From assembly GCA_949289305.1 (NCBI GenBank), contig CASENB010000014.1:62001-126000 (forward strand): 64,000 bases of DNA, written 5' to 3'. This document shows positions 16,882 to 27,200 of the stretch, one piece after another. Below the pieces are notes generated by a model, which was not told the origin of the DNA, did not search any database, and saw only the letters and a program-made list of their open reading frames with translations. This DNA comes from an uncultured Spirochaetales bacterium (lineage in GTDB: Bacteria > Spirochaetota > Spirochaetia > Sphaerochaetales > Sphaerochaetaceae). Numbering within the stretch: the stretch's first letter is position 1; the number at the start of each line of letters is the position of its first letter. Made by a program: the position numbers and the translations under genes.

Positions 16882-19842
16882 CTACCAAGCAAGTTTATAA
16901 TAAAGGGTTACTTGAGATACTGCTTTTCCTATTGAATCATCTGGTGTTTCAAAATAATTGCCGCCTAATGCAGAATGCGAACCGAATACAACACCGTCCC
17001 ATCTTAAACCGATAGTGTTATCGGCATTAAGGAAAGAAGGCGTATTAAAACCGTATCTAAGGTCAACTTTCCACTGATAAGGGAAAGAAAGTCCAACATC
17101 TTTATGCCACTGCTCTGGGCCTAAGCCATCAACAGAGAAATCTGTCAAGAGCAATAATTGTCCCCATCTTACATCAACACCAACGTTAATGGAATTTAGC
17201 ATGTATGAATCTGCTGAAGTCTCTCCATAAGTTCTCATTAGTCTATGATCATATCCAGCATGTGCTGCAATTCTAAGACCTGGAATGAGATTTAGAATAA
17301 GATTACCCTTTATTCTGAATGTGTTGCTTACAGCTGCAGATGAAGATCCTGAAAGCGGAGTACCATCCACATCGTAAAAAGTTACTCTGTCTTTTGCTCC
17401 TTCATAAAATGAATATTGAGCGGCGATTCCTCCTGCAATCTTTGAGCCTTCAATGTCATCTCTATTCCAAGCATAGAAGTTAGTCATTCCCTCTTCATCG
17501 TAGATATAAGATAGTTCTGCTTGTAGTGTTTCAGTATTTCCTGAAACAAGAAATGGACTTGAGACATCTCTATCCATAGCTTTTTCTAGTGGCATTCTGT
17601 ATCTAATAAGAGTTTCAACACTATGTGGCCCATATGTAAAGTTCACGCCACCTTCTGCTTGGATTCTGTTACCTTCTCCTCCATCTACATAGAATAAGTA
17701 TGAGAGTGCATCCGGTTCTTCAGTATCTGTTACAAGACCTCTGTATTGCAAAGAAGCAAAAATATTAAATCTTGAAAACATAGATGTGGAAAGATCAAGC
17801 TTTGCCCCAAGAGTATCTAACATAGAAATTGTCTTTTCTGTGCCATCATCAGAAAGATAGGGCATCCCAACTTTGTCTAATCCTGTCATTAGAAGGGATA
17901 GTTTTAAATCCACCCAAGGATCTAATATCATGCCACCAGATAGAGATGCTTTTACATTTACAGGAAGAGTATCAGCATTCTTTTCAAGATCATCGATGTA
18001 TTCTACACCTGCGATTCCCGTAACTCTCCAATCAATAGTCTCTCCATTGAATACCCTATCGTATCCAGCAGTAATTTGAGGATATGCACCATCATATATT
18101 TCAGGGCCTGCAACAATCCTAAGTCCGGATAGATAATCTTTACCAACAATTTCAATCCCTGTCGGACTTGTAGCAGAATCTGAATTGTCATACTGATCAG
18201 GAACTAATGTAAAGACATCGTTCAGAGCAGAAAATCCTCCAATCTGATTATGATAGTGTCCCGTAATGTCAATGACGTCTCCATTGTAACTAAGTTCTGC
18301 TTTATTAACTGCAACGTGGTAATCATTGTAATATGGATCTGCATCTTCTAATAAATATGTTGGCCTATCTGTCCAAGCATTGAGCGTTATGCTTCCTTTA
18401 AAACGCTCAAAGACATCGGCTGCAACTGTTACTTCACCTTCGACTCTTGCTTTCACCTCATTGCCCGCATTGTAATATTCATAATCACCGAGGGCAAATG
18501 GGGCATTCATTTCTGTAGTAATTGTTGCATTAGATATATAGATCTTTGTTTTGTCGTCTATTTTATCTGAAAGCGTATTTGCATTTCCCCTAGATAGATA
18601 CTCATTCATATCAAGGTTAATAAAGAGGTTATCGATTTCTTGCTGAGTTGCGCTAAACATATCTATGGAAAAGATATCCTCAAGCAAATAATAAGCGGCA
18701 CGAGGAACACGTTTAGCAATTAATCCGTCGTTAACGCCTTGTGCAGCAATTCCAAACCATTCTTCGTCCATGTTGTTTCCACCAGGAACATAATCTAGAG
18801 TATATCCTGCGTTCCCCCATGTTGCGTTCGTGTTATGGATATCAAGGTCAATATACTGATAGATCTTCCACCATTCGTCGAGCCATTCGAATACGAAAGC
18901 ACCGATTATATTCGACTGTCTGCCTTTTCCGTATGCGTGAGAATAGATATCATACCACTGCTCTCTAAAATAATGTGCTTGCATCCACTGATCTTCCTGT
19001 TTTGTAACTGCATTATAGGCATCAGCTCCAGATTCTGTTACTAGAATCGGTTTATCAATCGTATCTGCAACTGTCTGATAGAACCCATCCCCAAATGCAC
19101 CACCTCTATAGATATTAACTCCAAAAACATCAAGAGATGGGCAAAGACTGGCAATAAGTTCCATATTCTGAACATCACCATTTATAAATCCAACTACTCT
19201 GTTTGGATCTATCTCTTTGATTCTGGCCATTGCCTTTTCTAAAAGATCATATAGATAACCTGCCATAATTGCATTTTGGTTCTCAGTCGGAAGATCTTGA
19301 ATTTCTGATCCTTCCCAAACAAGGCCGTAGTTAGACTCGTTACCAAGCATGTACATTACAACGCCGTCAGTATCTTTATAGCGGCGTGCAGACTCTGCAG
19401 CCATCTCTATAAGTTCTTCTTGGGTATATCTGTCTGAATAATCTGTAGTTGAATACCAAATACCATTTGCAGTTACACCATAACGTCCTAGAAGGTTATT
19501 AATCATAGTAGTTATGCCATACTCATGATAAATGTACTCAATCCACTCTGGAGGAACATCGTCAAAACATCTGATCATAGTAACTCCGAGCTGCCTTAAA
19601 TAATACATATCGGTATCTATCGTAGTTTTAATTACGTCATAGCTTTGATCCCAAAGGCTGTAAGAAGATCCCTCACCTACCGGCGTATAAGACCAAACCA
19701 TACCGTAAACAGGAGTCGGCTCATCGTTAACAAAGAATCTCCATCCGTTTTCATCTTTTTCAACTTTTGACGTAGTCACATCGGCAAAGGCTGAAGCAAC
19801 TAACAGGATCATTAGAAATATCACAGCAATTTTCTTTTTCAT
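16882..19842 (-). CDS. Glycosidase fused to a C-terminal outer-membrane beta-barrel
   Basis: 986 residues. A Sec signal peptide is cleaved near AFA (about 20). Residues about 25-340 form a clan GH-A TIM barrel resembling the GH2 catalytic domain: an early TMIRCFDDVPPEW strand, an acid/base motif MLGNESNYG (Glu near 168) and a nucleophile motif LVTESGADAYN (Glu near 269). From about 430 to the end the sequence is a long series of alternating amphipathic strands with Gly/aromatic turns (GLRIAAHAGYDHRLM, NVGVDVRWGQLLLLTDF, SQVTLYYKLAW), ending in Trp like an outer-membrane beta-signal. No lipobox. The ATG at 19842 forms TGATG with the upstream stop and has GGAGG at good spacing. The exact GH family and strand number are unresolved. 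Confidence 0.8.
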   Translation of the reverse strand: MKKKIAVIFLMILLVASAFADVTTSKVEKDENGWRFFVNDEPTPVYGMVWSYTPVGEGSSYSLWDQSYDVIKTTIDTDMYYLRQLGVTMIRCFDDVPPEWIEYIYHEYGITTMINNLLGRYGVTANGIWYSTTDYSDRYTQEELIEMAAESARRYKDTDGVVMYMLGNESNYGLVWEGSEIQDLPTENQNAIMAGYLYDLLEKAMARIKEIDPNRVVGFINGDVQNMELIASLCPSLDVFGVNIYRGGAFGDGFYQTVADTIDKPILVTESGADAYNAVTKQEDQWMQAHYFREQWYDIYSHAYGKGRQSNIIGAFVFEWLDEWWKIYQYIDLDIHNTNATWGNAGYTLDYVPGGNNMDEEWFGIAAQGVNDGLIAKRVPRAAYYLLEDIFSIDMFSATQQEIDNLFINLDMNEYLSRGNANTLSDKIDDKTKIYISNATITTEMNAPFALGDYEYYNAGNEVKARVEGEVTVAADVFERFKGSITLNAWTDRPTYLLEDADPYYNDYHVAVNKAELSYNGDVIDITGHYHNQIGGFSALNDVFTLVPDQYDNSDSATSPTGIEIVGKDYLSGLRIVAGPEIYDGAYPQITAGYDRVFNGETIDWRVTGIAGVEYIDDLEKNADTLPVNVKASLSGGMILDPWVDLKLSLLMTGLDKVGMPYLSDDGTEKTISMLDTLGAKLDLSTSMFSRFNIFASLQYRGLVTDTEEPDALSYLFYVDGGEGNRIQAEGGVNFTYGPHSVETLIRYRMPLEKAMDRDVSSPFLVSGNTETLQAELSYIYDEEGMTNFYAWNRDDIEGSKIAGGIAAQYSFYEGAKDRVTFYDVDGTPLSGSSSAAVSNTFRIKGNLILNLIPGLRIAAHAGYDHRLMRTYGETSADSYMLNSINVGVDVRWGQLLLLTDFSVDGLGPEQWHKDVGLSFPYQWKVDLRYGFNTPSFLNADNTIGLRWDGVVFGSHSALGGNYFETPDDSIGKAVSQVTLYYKLAW

Positions 19843-20546
19843 CACTTAGCCTCCACTACTTTTACATTGCCCCATTTAGATGCATCCGCATATGCTAAAT
19901 CATCGTCTCCAGTCCACTGAAGCTTCATCTCTCTATTTAATATATCGGCATCGTTAAGAGCATATTCAGCTCTAATCGTGTCTCCGTCTCTTAATGGGTT
20001 CCAGCGTAAATCGCTAAACGGAATTTTAAGGGTTAGAATATATCCGTCATCTGTTAATTCGTACTCTGCTTCCCCTCCTCTATAGAGATTGTCGTCAAGT
20101 CCTATCTGAGCGCTTCCGTCGCTCTTTAAATTGACTCTTATCATATGGTCTGTTCTATCAAAAGATGTATGACGTCTTATGTCTCGGCCGACAAATAGTT
20201 CTACGGAATCCGAATCCCAAGCTAAAGATGGATGGGAATCAGTAGAGAGAACGATATCGTCTTTTACCGTTGCTCTGAGATATAAGTATTCATTATCCGA
20301 TGCAATTTGATAATATGCTTCGGCATCAGTACTGTTATAATTTAATCCATGAGAAAGTTTTAATGCATAAACACCATCAACCTTATCCCAATCGATTGGA
20401 CCATCAAAAAGATAGAGAGAAGAAACGCGTGCTTCATTATCTCTTATTTCGGGCATGTAAGGCGGCTCTAGTATGTCTTTCTGGTTGACAGTAAGACACC
20501 CAGAGAACATTAATGCCACAAAAAGTATTAACGCAAAATTTTTCAT
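19842..20546 (-). CDS. CBM9-like lipoprotein
   Basis: 234 residues with signal peptide and lipobox MFSGC (Cys about 17). The mature region fits the CBM9/DOMON-like beta-sandwich: VDGVYALKLSHGLNY near the start, then YLYLRATVKDD, WDSDSVELFVG, a GYILTLKIPFSDLRW strand and a terminal WGNVKVVEAK. Such domains bind sugar ends or act as accessory modules of glycan-degrading systems. A surface-exposed or periplasmic glycan-binding role beside the solute-binding protein is inferred. It lies 18 nt after the solute-binding protein gene and overlaps the glycosidase-barrel gene by one base. Confidence 0.75.
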   Translation of the reverse strand: MKNFALILFVALMFSGCLTVNQKDILEPPYMPEIRDNEARVSSLYLFDGPIDWDKVDGVYALKLSHGLNYNSTDAEAYYQIASDNEYLYLRATVKDDIVLSTDSHPSLAWDSDSVELFVGRDIRRHTSFDRTDHMIRVNLKSDGSAQIGLDDNLYRGGEAEYELTDDGYILTLKIPFSDLRWNPLRDGDTIRAEYALNDADILNREMKLQWTGDDDLAYADASKWGNVKVVEAK

Positions 20547-20564
20547 ATCGTCCCCATTTTGTTT

Positions 20565-22199
20565 TTATTCAATTTCAAGTATTTCTTTATTTTTTAGAAC
20601 TCTTTCAGTCTGGTAATCCTGTATTCCCTGATAATTGTGTTCAACCTTGTACTCTTGGTAGTCTTGCCAGATTCTATCAAAATCTTCTTCAGTATCTGCC
20701 AAAATCAAGGTAGGCAGTATTCTGCCCCACTCTCTTTGGATATCCGAAAAGTTGTATGCCAAATCGCTTCCAGTTTCAAGTTCGATATTATCGTACTCTG
20801 CAAAGCTCTTTACATAATCTCTCGTCCATAGTTGCGGTTGAGCAAGGGCTGGTGCATAGTTCTTTTCAAACTGCTCTTGCCAGGCTGAATCCATCAGCAT
20901 CCAATAAGTATACTGAACGCCATACTCCATCTCTTGCCTGTTTTTATCCGTTCTGTCGATTTCAGCAACCTCTTCAGTTAGATGAGGAACTCCGTTTTCA
21001 TCGTATTCGTACGTTACACCTTCTACGCCAAAATTAGTCGCCATCTGTCCCTCTTCACTGATTAAGTAAGTAAGGAACTGAATCGCTCTTGCAGGATCTT
21101 TGCAATTCTTGCTAATTAGTGTGATAGTCCATCCCGCTACCCCGCTAGAAGCTAAAGTATGATCATCTCCATTGCTGTTCTTAGGCCCTTCTACAGCAAT
21201 ATAAACCATATCAGGATCCTTTTCATATAGTGCCATCTGAGGCGCTTGCATATCCCAATTCTGATAGAACATGCAGAAATATCTCCCCTGAGCAGCCTTC
21301 TCTTCTATCTGGCTTCTCTTATCTGTAAAGACATCCATTGTGATAAGCCCCTCTTCATGTGCCTGCCTAAAGACTTTTAGCCACGTTATGTACTCTTCGT
21401 CATTCACACCAAGACGCGAATCTTCGTATACCCCGGTTTTCATCGGATCTATTGCCAAGAAGTGTAATAGATACTTTTCAAGGGAAGCATTTCCGCTAGC
21501 TGTGAACTCTTGGAATCCGATCGGAATAAGAGGTTGTCCATTTACTTCAGGATATAACTTTTTAGCTTTCCTTACGGCATCTAAGAAACCTTCCGGAGTG
21601 CTCATGTCTGGAGATCCTATTGCCTCGTAAATATCTTTTCTTACTAGGAACGTCTCATTAGAGACGATTTGCCCTTTGTATTTTTCATAGTCTTCAGGAG
21701 TATATGATGAATTTGGATAACCATAGACATGCCCGTCCGCTTGACGATACCAATTCAATTTCTGAGGAGATGCGACTTTAAAGAAATATGGATCGTACTC
21801 TTCTGCTAGAACATCCAAAGGGAGGACTAGGCCTTCGCTTATCATCTCATTTACTTGTCCTTCATACCATCCGATCGTAATTAAGTCTGGCAGAGTGTCT
21901 CCTGCAATCATGCTATTAAGCTTTTCACCTTCGTTTCCAGCAGGAACGATGAATTCCACATCCACTCCTGTTTGGTCTGTAATATATTTGCTTACTACGC
22001 TGTCGCCCCACTGCCTAGCATACCAAGAAAAGTTGATATACCATCTAAGGGTTATTGGCTTATCTGCATTAAGCGTCCACCCAGGAGTGTTTTCGTCTCC
22101 TATTTCTGCCGGTACTATATCTTCTTTTTTTCCGTTACAAGAGAAGAGCATTAGAGTTGCCAATAATATCAATATTGCTTTTTTTATTGTCTTTTTCAT
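20565..22199 (-). CDS. ABC transporter extracellular solute-binding lipoprotein
   Basis: 544 residues with signal peptide and lipobox LFSC (Cys about 21). The length and motifs (ITLRWYINFSWYARQWGD, GDTLPDLITIGWYEGQ, GVAGWTITLISKNCKDPARA) place it with large LipO-type family 1 binding proteins that pair with LplB/LplC permeases for polysaccharide or oligosaccharide uptake. In this locus the ligand is probably a beta-glucan oligosaccharide (inference from the GH16 and GH30 neighbours). GGAGG precedes the ATG at four nt. It follows the second permease gene by 12 nt. Confidence 0.92.
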   Translation of the reverse strand: MKKTIKKAILILLATLMLFSCNGKKEDIVPAEIGDENTPGWTLNADKPITLRWYINFSWYARQWGDSVVSKYITDQTGVDVEFIVPAGNEGEKLNSMIAGDTLPDLITIGWYEGQVNEMISEGLVLPLDVLAEEYDPYFFKVASPQKLNWYRQADGHVYGYPNSSYTPEDYEKYKGQIVSNETFLVRKDIYEAIGSPDMSTPEGFLDAVRKAKKLYPEVNGQPLIPIGFQEFTASGNASLEKYLLHFLAIDPMKTGVYEDSRLGVNDEEYITWLKVFRQAHEEGLITMDVFTDKRSQIEEKAAQGRYFCMFYQNWDMQAPQMALYEKDPDMVYIAVEGPKNSNGDDHTLASSGVAGWTITLISKNCKDPARAIQFLTYLISEEGQMATNFGVEGVTYEYDENGVPHLTEEVAEIDRTDKNRQEMEYGVQYTYWMLMDSAWQEQFEKNYAPALAQPQLWTRDYVKSFAEYDNIELETGSDLAYNFSDIQREWGRILPTLILADTEEDFDRIWQDYQEYKVEHNYQGIQDYQTERVLKNKEILEIE

Positions 22200-22211
22200 A
22201 TTTCCTCCATT

Positions 22212-23096
22212 TTACCCCTTGATAGAGCCGATCATTATTCCTTTTACAAAGTATTTCTGCAAGAACGGATAAATGCAAATTATAGGTGCCGTCGTTACAA
22301 CCATAGTTGCAAGCTTTAGAGATGTTGAAGAATATTGACTTGCAGATATGGATGAAGATGCTACTGCAGAACGTGAAGCGGAAGCAGAAGCAACTAAGCG
22401 GTATAAGTATGTCTGTACCGGCTGCAGGCTCTGATCATCAATATACATAACACCTGTAAAGTAATCATTCCAGTGTCCAACTCCGTTAAAAAGTGCAATA
22501 GTTGCTAAAATTGGAGTTGAGAGAGGAAGAATTATCTGAACAAATATTCTAAAGTCATTGCATCCATCAAGCTTTGCAGACTCTTCAAGGGATGCTGGCA
22601 TCTCCCTAAAGAACGTCATAAAGATTATTGCGTTATAGAAACTGAATAGGGATGGAATTATGTACATTAAAAAGTTATTGTAAAGCCCAAGCTGTCTCAT
22701 CCAGATAAAATAAGGAATAAGACCGCCGGAAAAGAACATCGTCACAGTTCCAAGTCCCAAATAAAACTTATTACCCATTATATGGCTTTTTGAGAAAGCA
22801 TAGGCCACCATTGCAGTAAAGAATACGGAGGAGAGGGTTCCGATAACTGTCCTTGCAATAGTAATTGCATATGCGTTTAATATCGCCTTATCCTGGAAAA
22901 CGGCTTTATAAGAGGCTAAAGAGAACTCTCTTGGCCACCAATATATTCCACCTCTAAGTGCATCTGTTGCATCATTAAAACTTAACACGACAGTATACCA
23001 AACCGGATAGAGAGTTACAAAACAAATAACAACCATTACAGCCATTATTACTATATCTGAAACGCTTATTTTCCTTTTTGCTTTTAGTTTACCCAT
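22212..23096 (-). CDS. Carbohydrate ABC transporter permease, LplC/MalG-type
   Basis: 294 residues with six predicted membrane helices. The cytoplasmic EAA loop that contacts the ATPase reads EESAKLDGCNDFRIFVQIILP (about 190-210). The C-terminus GIMIGSIKG is typical of LplC-like permeases. AGGAGG is better spaced for the ATG at 23096 than for the one at 23099. It forms the inner-membrane channel with the preceding permease. No ABC ATPase gene is present in the window, so a shared MsmK/MalK-type ATPase is presumably encoded elsewhere. Confidence 0.93.
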   Translation of the reverse strand: MGKLKAKRKISVSDIVIMAVMVVICFVTLYPVWYTVVLSFNDATDALRGGIYWWPREFSLASYKAVFQDKAILNAYAITIARTVIGTLSSVFFTAMVAYAFSKSHIMGNKFYLGLGTVTMFFSGGLIPYFIWMRQLGLYNNFLMYIIPSLFSFYNAIIFMTFFREMPASLEESAKLDGCNDFRIFVQIILPLSTPILATIALFNGVGHWNDYFTGVMYIDDQSLQPVQTYLYRLVASASASRSAVASSSISASQYSSTSLKLATMVVTTAPIICIYPFLQKYFVKGIMIGSIKG

Positions 23097-23105
23097 CATC
23101 TCCTC

Positions 23106-24089
23106 CTAGAATAACGATACGTCATTCACTTTCTTTGTGATCTTGTTTGTTACATATAGCAGGACGAAAGAAAGTACAGATTTAAATAGTCCGATTGCAG
23201 CGGCATAAGAATATCTTCCATATGACATCGCAGCATGATATGTATAAATATCGATAACGTTGGCTCTAGATTGATTGAGAGTATTCCACAGGACGAAGAT
23301 CTGATCAAAATTGGAATTAAAAAGTCCTCCGACGTTCAATATCAGCATAATTACAACAGTACTTTTAATGCAAGGAAGCGTAATCTTATACATCATCTGC
23401 CATCTGTTTGCACCATCGACTCTGGCTGCTTCATAAAGAGCCTGATCAATGCCTGTTATGGCCGCAAGATATAAAATCGTATTCCATCCTAAATCCTTCC
23501 ACAAATCTGATATTATTGTAATTGCCCAGAAATACTTCGGATATGCAAGAAAATGTATTCCCTCATCAATTATTCCGGCTTTTATTAAAAGCTCGTTAAA
23601 AAGTCCTGATGCATCTAGCCAGGTAGTTAATATTCCTCCAAGAACTACCCAAGATAAAAAGTGAGGAAGATATGTAATAGTTTGAACTGTCTTCTTGAAT
23701 CCAGTGAACTTCACTTCATTAATTAACAACGCAAAAATAATTGGAGCAGGAAAACAAATTAAAAGCTTCAATATCGAAATTCCAAGAGTGTTTATAAATA
23801 CGTTTGCGCACTCTGGATCCTCAAAAAATGCTATAAAATGTTGAAATCCAAAATTCTTAGCCCATCCTGATGTTAAAAATTCCCATGAGAAGAGTTTCTG
23901 TGATACACGATAATTTTCCTTGAAAGCCACTATGATTCCATACATAGGCACATAGCAGAAGATTAGCATCCAAATAACGCCTGCAAGAGCCATTGCCTGA
24001 AGGTATTTCTCATCTTTAAGCCTTTCAACGAAAGTTTTCTTACCAAGTGGGGCAAGAATTGCTGTATTATCCTTTTTTTTGAAAGACAT
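23106..24089 (-). CDS. Carbohydrate ABC transporter permease, LplB-type
   Basis: 327 residues, six membrane helices. The LplB-like signatures are MYGIIVAFKENYRVS after the first helix and the EAA loop LYEAARVDGANRWQMMYKITLP. First gene of the minus-strand glucan operon, with AGAGGTGA upstream of the ATG and a direct-repeat promoter at 24112-24177. It partners the LplC-type permease and the solute-binding lipoprotein. Confidence 0.93.
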   Translation of the reverse strand: MSFKKKDNTAILAPLGKKTFVERLKDEKYLQAMALAGVIWMLIFCYVPMYGIIVAFKENYRVSQKLFSWEFLTSGWAKNFGFQHFIAFFEDPECANVFINTLGISILKLLICFPAPIIFALLINEVKFTGFKKTVQTITYLPHFLSWVVLGGILTTWLDASGLFNELLIKAGIIDEGIHFLAYPKYFWAITIISDLWKDLGWNTILYLAAITGIDQALYEAARVDGANRWQMMYKITLPCIKSTVVIMLILNVGGLFNSNFDQIFVLWNTLNQSRANVIDIYTYHAAMSYGRYSYAAAIGLFKSVLSFVLLYVTNKITKKVNDVSLF

Positions 24090-24111
24090 TTTTTTTTCAC
24101 CTCTTATGCCG

Positions 24112-24177
24112 AGTATAATGGTGGTTTTTTATTATCCGATAGTGTCTTGATTTTCTGACCAATACCACATTTTTCGG
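24112..24177 (-). promoter_or_regulatory. Direct-repeat operator and promoter of the glucan ABC operon
   Basis: Read on the minus strand: CCGAAA (24177-24172), 14 nt, CAGAAA (24157-24152), 10 nt, TATCGG (24141-24136), 18 nt, TATACT (24117-24112), then 22 nt to the start codon. Order and spacing match the promoters at 5277 and 15929. The TATCGG hexamer is identical to that at 5313. Confidence 0.7.
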
Positions 24178-24217
24178 GAATTGAGAAAATCGCTCTCTTT
24201 CTCTTTTGTTCTATCTT

Positions 24218-24243
24218 TTTCGGCTTAGGTGTAAGTTTTTCAG
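24218..24243 (-). promoter_or_regulatory. Distal CNGAAA direct repeat in the divergent control region
   Basis: CTGAAA (24243-24238), 14 nt, CCGAAA (24223-24218) on the minus strand. It lies about 66 bp (close to six helical turns) upstream of the proximal pair, in the same orientation but without a following TATNNN/-10. It may be an auxiliary operator, or may act on the plus promoter that begins 7 bp beyond it. Confidence 0.5.
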
Positions 24244-24250
24244 GCTCTGC

Positions 24251-24278
24251 TTGAAAAGGCAAAATGGTAAGTTATTAT
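24251..24278 (+). promoter_or_regulatory. Promoter of the phosphorylase-like/GH30 operon
   Basis: TTGAAA (24251-24256), 16 nt, TATTAT (24273-24278), each 5 of 6 to consensus. Predicted transcription would begin near 24285, just before GAGGTGA and the ATG at 24297, so the leader would be very short. Confidence 0.4.
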
Positions 24279-24296
24279 TGACAAAGCGAGGTGAAT

Positions 24297-27200
24297 ATGA
24301 ATAAAAACGCAAAAGGAAAATTTATAAAAAAAGACAATGAAATTTATTATTTAATTGATGATGTTTATAAGATGGAGGACTTCTTTTTAACCATATCGTC
24401 CTCTTCTGATATTTGGACTTTTCTATGGAGCAGAGGCGGTATTACTGCAGGACGTGAAAACTCAGACAAAGCACTCTTCCCTTATTACACCGACGATAAA
24501 ATCCAAGACATGAAATACTGCACTGGGGCTTTAGAAATCATAAAAACAGATGATATCTTCTGGCGTCCTTTTGATCCTGCAAAAAAGAACAAGTGTTCTA
24601 TTGCAATATCAAGGAATCTTTCCAAAGTAGTTTTTGAAGAGAAGAATGAAACCTTAGGCCTTTCTTTTGAACTTTCATGGTTAAATAGCGAAAAATACGG
24701 ACTTATAAAAAAGACCTTAATAAAAACAGCCAAAGACATCTCATTCACAATTCTCGATGGAGCTAGAAACATAATGCCAGCAGGAATGGGAGCAGACTTT
24801 CAGAACAATAACTCTACCCTTCTTGATGCTTATAAAAAAACGGATTTAGATGAGTCATCAGGACTTGTAGCGCTTGCCCTATCTTCAATTATCACAGACC
24901 GAGCAGAACCAAATGAAGCGCTTAGGGCTAACATAACATATTTTACAAAAGAAGGAAGAATCTCATTGGATCCTGAAGCAGAAGAAAATTTCTATGACGA
25001 TTGCTTGCAATATAGTAACACAAGTAAAGGAGAAAGAGGTGCAGCTTATTTAGTAAGCGCTATAGAGTTGAAAAAAGATGAAGAATATAAGTGCTATCAA
25101 GTGTTTGACACATCTCTCTCTTCATCCGAGTTTGCTAATTTAAGGGAAACTCTATTAAAAACAGATAAGAAAATGCTTGAGAAAATGATAGAGGACGACA
25201 TAACACTCTCTTCAGAAAAGCTAAATAGCTTAATTAGAGATGCAGACGGTTTTGAAGATACAGCAGATCTTATGGCATGCGTACACCATGAGGCTAACGT
25301 ACTCTTTAATATCATGAGGGGTGGAACTTTTATTTCAAACAATATATGTACTTCAGACTTCATGGATTTTCTTTTTAAGAGAAATAAGAAAATAGCAAAA
25401 AGCATCAGTATTGATAAAGAAGAGATAAGCTATTCGGAATTAAAAGAAATAATGGGTGATGATGATCAAAAAAAGAGACTCTTTTATGAATACATTCCTT
25501 TAACATTTTCCCGCCGTCATGGGGATCCGTCCCGTCCTTGGAACCGCTTTAATATAAAAATAAAGAATGATAGTGGGATGCCCATAATGAATTACGAGGG
25601 CAATTGGAGAGATATCTTTCAAAACTGGGAAGCGCTATCGCTATCTTATCCTATGTACCTTGATCACATGATAACAAGATTCTTAGATACGATGACAATA
25701 GATGGTTTTAATCCATATAAAATCAACCGTGACGGTTTTGACTGGGAAGAACCCGATCTAGAAAACCCATGGGCCGCTATCGGATATTGGAACGACCATC
25801 AGATAATATACCTGGTAAGGTTACTCGAACTATCTAAGAAATACTCATTTGGCGGCCTTACATCAGATCTCTCTTCTAGAAGATATTCAACAGCAAATGT
25901 TCCATATAGAATCAAAAGTTATAAGGATCTTGAGAAAAACCCTCATTCAACTATTGTCTTTGATAAAACACTAAGCGAACAGCTCAAAAAAGAAGTGAAG
26001 GACTATGGGAGTGATGCAAAATATGTACGAACTAAAGAAGGTTCAGTTGAATTAAGCACATTATGCACGAAGATCTGTGAAATAATAGTTTCAAAAGCGG
26101 CTAACCTAGTTCCAGACGGTGGAATCTGGATGAACACAGAACGTCCTGAATGGAACGATGCGAACAACGCTTTGGCAGGTTTTGGATTGTCGGTAGTAAC
26201 AACAGCATCTCTACGCTTGCTTCTTAATTGGTTTATAGATCTCCTTAAAAATAGCAGCGATAGAGCCATACTTCTGTCAGAAACTGTTTATAATGCACTC
26301 TTTGAGATCTCTTCAAACTATAAGAGATACGGACTTGATTTTGATGATGAGAAGAGACTTTCTTTTGTAAGGGAAAACGGATTTTCTTTTGAAAACGAAA
26401 GAATGCTTTTATATGATAACGGATTTGCAAAAGATACCGAAGTAGAAAAAGATAAAATCATATCCATGCTTTCCGACATATTACGTACAGTTGACTCTAC
26501 ATTGAAGCACAACAAGAGAAACGATGGCTTATACCACTCATATAATGTCATGGAAATTAAAGATGATAAGTTATCAGTACTTGAAATGAAGCTTCAGCTT
26601 GAAGGACAAGTTGCACTGCTCTCTTCTGGTTTAGTGGATGGAAAAGAGGCTATAGAAATCATGTCAGCACTTAAATGCAGTCCTCTTAGAGAGAAAATAA
26701 CAGGAGCATACACACTCTATCCTAATAAAGAAATTCCACTTTTCTGGAACAAAAACTGCATTAAAAATGTTGCTGCATCTCTCATCTCTTTAAAAGATAA
26801 AAATGGTTTTCCAATATTAGAAAAAGATAAAAGCGGAACATATCATTTCAGAGCTGATATCAGAAACAAAGAATGCCTTGATAGCGTACTTGGATATGAA
26901 AACAAAGCGGCTGAAGACCTCTATGAGAAAACTTTTAAGCATCGTTATTTCACAGGCCGTTCTGATTCCTTCTTCCGCTATGAAGGACTTGGATCAATTT
27001 ATTGGCATATGGTATCCAAGTTAATGTTGTCTATTGCCGAGCTGATAGAAAAAGAAACTGATGAATGCATAAAAGAAAAGCTTATAGAAGGCTACAGGGA
27101 AATCAGATCTTCTTTAGGATACAAGAGAGAAGCAAAAGATTACGGATCATTCCCTTTCATGCCGTACTCACATACGCCAAAAGCAAAAGGAGCTAAGCAG

